Source: UBA1756 sp045222555 (GTDB lineage: Bacteria; Bacteroidota; Bacteroidia; Bacteroidales; WCHB1-69). From it: a DNA stretch of 64,000 bases. Within the stretch, counting starts at the first letter, position 1, and the number at the start of each line of letters is the position of its first letter. The stretch spans positions 62,001 through 126,000 of the forward strand of contig JBGUYY010000029.1 of assembly GCA_045222555.1 (NCBI GenBank), written 5' to 3'. The notes below the pieces were generated by a model that was not told the DNA's origin, ran no database searches, and saw only the letters and a program-made list of their open reading frames with translations. The position numbers and the translations under genes are program-made. Shown in pieces: positions 59,242 to 64,000 of this stretch.

Positions 59242-61509
59242 ATGTTTAATATTGTCTCTCGTAAAGATTTTGCCGCAGACACCTATCTGCTTGAAGTAGA
59301 AGCTCCCCGCATCGCCAAGGCCGCCCTGCCCGGTCAGTTTATCATTGTGAAGAAATCACCGACCGCAGAACGCATTCCGCTTACCATCAGCGACTCGGAT
59401 GCGGAAAAGGGCACCATCACCATGGTGTTCAAGGCCATCGGCAAGTCCACCCGCGACCTCGCCGAGCTGCAAGTGGGAGACCAGCTGCTGGATGTGGCCG
59501 GCCCGCTCGGCCGTCCCTCCGAGTTTGTCCACCTCACCCATGAGGAGCGCGCCGCCAAGCGTTACGTCTTCATCGGCGGCGGCGTGGGCATCGCCCCCAT
59601 CTACCCGCAGGTGAAATGGCTCCACAACGACGGCATCAACGTGGATGTGATTGTCGGCGTGAAGACCAAGTCGCTGCTGATCTTCGAGGAGGAACTCCGC
59701 TCCGTCGGCAACCTGTACGTCACCACCGACGACGCCTCCTACGGCTCCAAGGGCCTGGTGACCGACCAGCTCCGCACCCTGCTCGACAGCGGCAAACAAT
59801 ACGACGAGATTATCGCCATCGGCCCCATGATCATGATGAAGTTCGTGGCCGCCGTGGCTCAGGAATATGGCATCCGTTGCACCGTCAGTCTCAACGCGCT
59901 GATGGTCGATGGCACCGGCATGTGCGGCGCCTGTCGTGTGAGCGTGGGCGGACAGACCAAATTCACCTGCGTGGACGGCCCCGAGTTCGACGCCGCCCTC
60001 GTGGATTTCAACCAGGCCATGAAGCGCCAGGCCATGTACAACAACGTCACCACCCGCAAGCAGCTCGAAGCCGAGGAGCGTGCTGAAGGCCACGTGTGCC
60101 ATGTGGGCGGCGTTACCGAGGAGGTGCCCGACAAGAAACACCGGGTGCCGGTGCGCGAGCAGGATCCGAAGGTGCGTGCCACCAACTTCGACGAGGTTTG
60201 CTACGGCTACGATGCCGAAGAGGCCGTGCTGGAAGCTCGCCGCTGCCTCAACTGCAAGAACCCGCAGTGTGTGCAGGGCTGCCCCGTCAACATCAACATA
60301 CCGGGCTTTATCCATGAGGTTGCCACCGGCAATTTCGAGGAGGCCGCCCGTATCATCAGTCGCGATTCTGCACTGCCGGCCGTGTGCGGCCGCGTGTGTC
60401 CGCAGGAGAGCCAGTGCGAGGGCAAGTGCGTGATGGGCAACAAGTTCGAACCCATCGCCATCGGCAAACTGGAGCGTTTTGTGGGCGACTTTGCCCGCAA
60501 CAACCAGCTGGCTCTGGCCGAGAGCGCACCCAAAAACGGTCACAAGGTGGCCGTCATCGGTAGCGGTCCTTCAGGACTCACCTGCGCCAAAGAGCTGCTC
60601 GCCAAAGGCTATGAGGTGACCGTTTTCGAGGCCCTCCACGAGCTCGGCGGCGTGCTGGTATATGGCATTCCTTCCTTCCGTCTGCCCAAAGAGACGGTGG
60701 TGAAATACGAGGTGGAGAATCTGCGCAAGATGGGCGCGAAGTTTGAGCGCGACGTGGTCATCGGCCGCACCGTCTCCATCGACGACCTCATGGACAAAGA
60801 GGGCTTCGAGGCCGTGTTCATCGGCAGCGGTGCCGGTCTGCCCAACTTCATGGGCATTCCGGGCGAGAACCTGTGTGGCGTGGTTTCCGCCAACGAGTTC
60901 CTGACCCGCAACAATCTGCTGTTTGCCTACCGCGAGGGCTTTGATACGCCCAACTTCGTGGGACGCAAAGTGGCTGTGGTGGGTGGCGGCAACGTGGCCA
61001 TGGATGCCGCTCGTACCGCACTGCGTCTCGGTGCCGACGTGCATATCGTCTATCGCCGCTCTGAGGCCGAGCTGCCCGCCCGCGCCGAAGAGGTGCATCA
61101 CGCCAAAGAGGAGGGCATCGTGTTCAACCTGCTGTGCAACCCCACCGCTATCAACGGCAACGAAGAGGGCTGGGTGAACGCCATGGAGTGCGTGCGAATG
61201 CAGCTCGGTGAGCCCGACGCCTCCGGCCGCCGCCGCCCCGAGGTGATCCCCGGCAGCGAGTTCACCCTCGATGTCGACATGGTCATCATGGCCCTCGGTA
61301 CATCACCCAATCCGCTGATTAGCAGCACCACGAAAGGACTTTCTGCCAACCGCAAGGGCTGCCTCGAAGCCGACGAAGTGGGACGCACCACCCGCGAAGG
61401 AGTGTTCGCCGGCGGTGACGCAGTGAGCGGTGCCGCTACCGTCATCCTCGCCATGGGCGCCGGCAAGAAAGCCGCCGCCGCCATCGACGAGTACATCCGC
61501 AACAAATAG
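59242..61509 (+). CDS. Fused NfnAB-type ferredoxin:NAD(P) oxidoreductase / glutamate-synthase small-chain-like protein
   Basis: 755 residues. The first 280 are the NfnA/PyrK-like part: RIPLTISDSD (FAD), FIGGGVGIAPIYPQVKWL (NAD) and a [2Fe-2S] cluster GTGMCGACRVSVGGQTKFTC. From about 320, the NfnB/GltD-like part has two cysteine sets (CLNCKNPQCVQGCPVNINIP; CGRVCPQESQCEGKC), then FAD-binding VIGSGPSGLTCAKELLAKGY, NADPH-binding VVGGGNVAMDAARTALRLGA and the final GVFAGGDAVSGAATVILAMG. The two are separate subunits in clostridia and Thermotoga; this fused form is common in Bacteroidales. Inferred role: electron bifurcation or transhydrogenation between NADH, NADPH and ferredoxin in the cytoplasm. 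Confidence 0.92.
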   Translation: MFNIVSRKDFAADTYLLEVEAPRIAKAALPGQFIIVKKSPTAERIPLTISDSDAEKGTITMVFKAIGKSTRDLAELQVGDQLLDVAGPLGRPSEFVHLTHEERAAKRYVFIGGGVGIAPIYPQVKWLHNDGINVDVIVGVKTKSLLIFEEELRSVGNLYVTTDDASYGSKGLVTDQLRTLLDSGKQYDEIIAIGPMIMMKFVAAVAQEYGIRCTVSLNALMVDGTGMCGACRVSVGGQTKFTCVDGPEFDAALVDFNQAMKRQAMYNNVTTRKQLEAEERAEGHVCHVGGVTEEVPDKKHRVPVREQDPKVRATNFDEVCYGYDAEEAVLEARRCLNCKNPQCVQGCPVNINIPGFIHEVATGNFEEAARIISRDSALPAVCGRVCPQESQCEGKCVMGNKFEPIAIGKLERFVGDFARNNQLALAESAPKNGHKVAVIGSGPSGLTCAKELLAKGYEVTVFEALHELGGVLVYGIPSFRLPKETVVKYEVENLRKMGAKFERDVVIGRTVSIDDLMDKEGFEAVFIGSGAGLPNFMGIPGENLCGVVSANEFLTRNNLLFAYREGFDTPNFVGRKVAVVGGGNVAMDAARTALRLGADVHIVYRRSEAELPARAEEVHHAKEEGIVFNLLCNPTAINGNEEGWVNAMECVRMQLGEPDASGRRRPEVIPGSEFTLDVDMVIMALGTSPNPLISSTTKGLSANRKGCLEADEVGRTTREGVFAGGDAVSGAATVILAMGAGKKAAAAIDEYIRNK

Positions 61510-61514
61510 TTGCT

Positions 61515-63806
61515 ATGGCAAAAAATTATCTTCTGACGCTCCTGCTGGTCCTGACCCTCGTTGTAGGCGGAAAGGCACAGCAGCCTGTCACTTTTATCCA
61601 ACATCACCACGATTACCATATCATCGTCCCGTCGCAGCAGCCCGAATGGCACCATGCCGCCAGCGAGTTGCAGTTTTTCCTCGAAAATGCCTTCCATACC
61701 CGCTTCGAGATCTGTACCGACACCGATTATCCGGGCGGTCCAGCGATTTCTATCGGCCAAAACCACCTCTCAGAATCGCTCTGTCAGCAGTATGGAAACG
61801 TCCTCCAGCCAGACGGATTTCTGTTGCATTCCGAAAATGACATTTTATATATTATTGGCTATCAAAATGATACTACTGCCAATCTCTACGGCATTTATCA
61901 TCTTTTAGAAAATCATTTCGGATGCACCTACACGTGCGCCAACAGCATTCATTATGATGCGCTTTCCGACACGATGACGCTGTGTCTTCACGACCTTCAG
62001 AATCCCGCTTTCCGCTATCGGGAAACGCTGCATCTCATTCCCAACATCGACGACCGTTATGCGAAATGGCACAAGTTGCACACCCGCCGCGACTTCAACC
62101 GCGAGTGGGGCTTGTTCGTCCACACGTTCAAGGATCTGATTCCGGTGGAAACCTATTTCGACACGCATCCCGAATGGTTTTCGGAGATGTATGGCCGCCG
62201 TGTGCGCGACGGGCAACTCTGCCTCAGCAACCCCGAGGTGCTGGAGGAACTGTGTCGAAACTTGGAAAAGCGGATGCAGGCCGAACCCGACAAGCAGATC
62301 TGGTCGGTGTCGCAGAACGACAACGAAAGTTCCTGTACCTGTGAGCATTGCCGACACCTCGACTCGTTGTATGGCGGCCCCTCCGGCACGATGATCTGGT
62401 TCGTAAACCAGGTGGCCGAGCGCTTTCCCGACAAGACCATCTCCACGCTGGCCTACCAGCAGACGCGCCATACACCCACGAACATTCGTCCTAACAAGAA
62501 TGTGAACATCATGCTCTGCTCCATCGAATGCCAGCGCACATATCCCATCGCTTCCGAAACCGGCGAGCACTCCTTCCAGCATGATATGGACGCATGGACT
62601 GCCCTCACCGACAACATCTTCCTGTGGGATTATGTGGTACAGTTCCGCAATTACTTCGACCCGTTCCCAAATTTCCAAGTTCTTCAACCTAACTTGCAGA
62701 ATTTCAGAGACCATCATATCCCGATGGTGTTCGAGCAGGGTTCCAACCAAAATATTACCGAGAGCTACGAATGGCGCACCTATCTGCTGGCCCATCTGAT
62801 GTGGAACCCCGACCTCAATGTGGACAGTCTGCGCCAGCGGTTTTTCGATGCCCACTACGGACCGCAGCGCACGCCTTTCATCACACAATATTATGATGAG
62901 ATGCAAGATGCTCTGCTGGCCTCCAGACAGAAATTGAACATCTACGGCTATCCCATGGATGCGGTGGAAGGGTATCTGGCTTATGATAAAATGATGGACT
63001 ATTTGAGTTTGATGTTGGATGTTTTGAAAACAGCGCCTTATGAAGGATGTATTGAACAGAGGCAGATGTATGACGAGCGTGTACAGCTGTGGGCACTTCC
63101 AATAGTATTCGCTTCGATAGACCTCATCAGCCATGAGTGTTTCCCAGAATTATCATTTTTTGAATATGATCGTAAGGGAAGAAAGTGTGTTCGAGAGGAG
63201 TATCGTGGTGCGTTGGAAGGATTTGTAATCGCCTGCAATAAATTGGGTATCAAATATTTAGATGAAGCTACCTATACACCGCAGCAGTTTTATGACAATA
63301 TTACGAATTATTGGGAGAAAAACACGGGCGGTTCGTTGGCCGCCGGCAAACCCGTTGCCTGCTCCACCGAATGGAGCAATTTGTACGATGTTGGCGGTCC
63401 CAAAGCCCTGACGGATGGGAAGATGGGACTGATGGATTATCACTACAACTGGTTGGGATTTTGGGGGAATGACATGGATGTGGTGATTGATTTGAAAAAA
63501 CGCACCACTATTAGCACTGTCAATGCTGACTTCCTCTATTATCCGCTCTCTTGGATTTTCGCGCCCGTACAGGTGAGTGTGGAGGTCTCCAATGATGGGA
63601 AAGAGTGGAAGAAAGTAGGGGAGGAGAACTACGAAAATGGCATCAATCTGATTGAATGTAAGATCGTTCCGTTCCGGCTCAATTTCCCGGCGGTGAAGGG
63701 CCGTTATGTGCGGGTGGTGGCAAAATCGCTGCTCACCAATCCCGAGTGGCACCGAGGCGTTGGACAGCCCTGCTGGATCTTCTGCGACGAGGTCATCGTG
63801 AGGTAA
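61515..63806 (+). CDS. Secreted DUF4838 protein with C-terminal discoidin-like domain
   Basis: 763 residues with signal peptide (YLLTLLLVLTLVVGGKAQ). An N-terminal alpha/beta domain (HHAASELQFFLENAFHTRFE, ending at ENHFGCTYT) is like the hexosaminidase N-terminal fold. The DUF4838 barrel follows: WGLFVHTFKDLIPVETYFDT, HPEWFSEM, WSVSQNDNESSCTCEHCRHL. The last 150 residues (NLYDVGGPKALTDGK, PVQVSVEVSNDGKEWKKVGE, KGRYVRVVAKS) are an F5/8 type C carbohydrate-binding module. This suggests a glycan-directed enzyme, glycoside hydrolase-like, with unproven substrate. It starts five bases after the NfnAB fusion, so it is co-transcribed. Near the start, the HHHDYHIIV stretch is unusual but not diagnostic. 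Confidence 0.85.
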   Translation: MAKNYLLTLLLVLTLVVGGKAQQPVTFIQHHHDYHIIVPSQQPEWHHAASELQFFLENAFHTRFEICTDTDYPGGPAISIGQNHLSESLCQQYGNVLQPDGFLLHSENDILYIIGYQNDTTANLYGIYHLLENHFGCTYTCANSIHYDALSDTMTLCLHDLQNPAFRYRETLHLIPNIDDRYAKWHKLHTRRDFNREWGLFVHTFKDLIPVETYFDTHPEWFSEMYGRRVRDGQLCLSNPEVLEELCRNLEKRMQAEPDKQIWSVSQNDNESSCTCEHCRHLDSLYGGPSGTMIWFVNQVAERFPDKTISTLAYQQTRHTPTNIRPNKNVNIMLCSIECQRTYPIASETGEHSFQHDMDAWTALTDNIFLWDYVVQFRNYFDPFPNFQVLQPNLQNFRDHHIPMVFEQGSNQNITESYEWRTYLLAHLMWNPDLNVDSLRQRFFDAHYGPQRTPFITQYYDEMQDALLASRQKLNIYGYPMDAVEGYLAYDKMMDYLSLMLDVLKTAPYEGCIEQRQMYDERVQLWALPIVFASIDLISHECFPELSFFEYDRKGRKCVREEYRGALEGFVIACNKLGIKYLDEATYTPQQFYDNITNYWEKNTGGSLAAGKPVACSTEWSNLYDVGGPKALTDGKMGLMDYHYNWLGFWGNDMDVVIDLKKRTTISTVNADFLYYPLSWIFAPVQVSVEVSNDGKEWKKVGEENYENGINLIECKIVPFRLNFPAVKGRYVRVVAKSLLTNPEWHRGVGQPCWIFCDEVIVR

Positions 63807-63812
63807 TCCCCA

Positions 63813-63861
63813 AATCTTTCAAATCTTTCAAATCTCTCAAATCTTTCAAATCTTCAAATCT
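63813..63861. repeat. Tandem AATCTTTCA repeat
   Basis: About five imperfect copies of the nine-base unit AATCTTTCA between the two convergent genes. A slippage-prone simple repeat without spacers, not a CRISPR. Confidence 0.8.
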
Positions 63862-63868
63862 TCCACCC

Positions 63869-64000
63869 CTACTTCCCCGTCCGATACTGGCTGGGCGACA
63901 TTCCCGTGCCGCGCTTGAAGTAGCGACAGAAAGAGGCCTGGTCGGGGAAATGGAACCGGTCGGCAATGTCCTGCACGCTGACATTGGGCTCGTAGGTGAG
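63869..64000 (-). CDS. AraC-family regulator, 3' end only
   Basis: The minus strand from base 64000 encodes 43 residues ending at TAG 63871-63869. NVSVQDIADRFHFPDQASF followed by CRYFKRGTGMSPSQYR is the second helix-turn-helix of an AraC/XylS DNA-binding domain, including the F-x-R-x-F-K-x-x-x-G-x-(S/T)-P-x-x-Y-R signature. The rest, including any sensor domain, lies outside the window. It is convergent with the DUF4838 gene; a regulatory link is possible only by proximity. Confidence 0.88.
   Translation of the reverse strand, partial: LTYEPNVSVQDIADRFHFPDQASFCRYFKRGTGMSPSQYRTGK

Noticed and set aside
59356..60543. 395-codon open frame on the minus strand
   Set aside because: Antisense to the NfnAB fusion; Ala/Gly/His-rich product of high-GC codon bias only.
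63813..63861. Regular short repeats that could suggest a CRISPR
   Set aside because: Nine-base tandem units with no spacers and no cas genes; a simple-sequence repeat.

Overview
The window reads as a chromosomal segment of a Bacteroidota member, most likely order Bacteroidales. Upstream regions carry the phylum's promoter form (TTG, 19 bases, TAnnTTTG). The gene content agrees: tandem S46 dipeptidyl-peptidases, Mpl, a large RseP, a porin P-like barrel, a fused NfnAB-type enzyme and a DUF4838 protein. Genus and species cannot be called from this sequence alone.

Layout. 1-1.5 kb: end of dut, then mpl. 1.6-4.0 kb: a LemA-like protein with two unassigned partners. 4.2-12.6 kb: an AT-richer defence-like cassette with a GNAT-like small protein, a PLD nuclease-SNF2 helicase fusion, an Eco57I-type N6-adenine methylase and a 242-residue accessory protein. 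12.7-16.05 kb: two AlbA_2 (Schlafen-like) proteins, with two relic gene tails around the second. 16.07-28.6 kb: a same-strand run of about 15 accessory genes. These include DUF2130 and WG-repeat proteins, a classic AAA ATPase with an altered Walker B, a half-length degenerate MreB, a DnaA-like protein without domain I, a BspA-type leucine-rich-repeat protein, a SLOG/DUF2493 protein and several unknowns. A convergent zinc-ribbon/coiled-coil gene closes this part. No integrase, transposase, relaxase or phage structural gene was seen.

30.6-40.4 kb (leftward): cysS, a zinc-site-less M16 protein, an 820-residue exported protein and two DPP7-like peptidases. 40.5-42.7 kb: thrS and tRNA-Ala. 42.7-47.5 kb: small genes, including a cassette framed by direct repeats next to the tRNA, trxB, a TIGR04076 protein and a zeta-toxin-like kinase with a tiny partner. 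47.5-53.4 kb (leftward): a carboxyltransferase with a biotin-less biotinyl domain, rseP, dxr and an EPSP synthase. 53.4-59.1 kb (leftward): exported proteins, three of them behind copies of the same 32-base promoter module, then a YjiH-like membrane protein and a porin. 59.2-64 kb: an NfnAB fusion, a secreted DUF4838/discoidin protein and the 3' end of an araC-family gene.

The best candidates for something undescribed are the 16-28.6 kb island, where diverged relatives of core cell-biology proteins (DnaA, MreB, AAA) lie in one transcription direction behind a duplicated promoter, and the helicase-methylase cassette beside it. All functions are inferred from motifs read by eye; no database search was possible.
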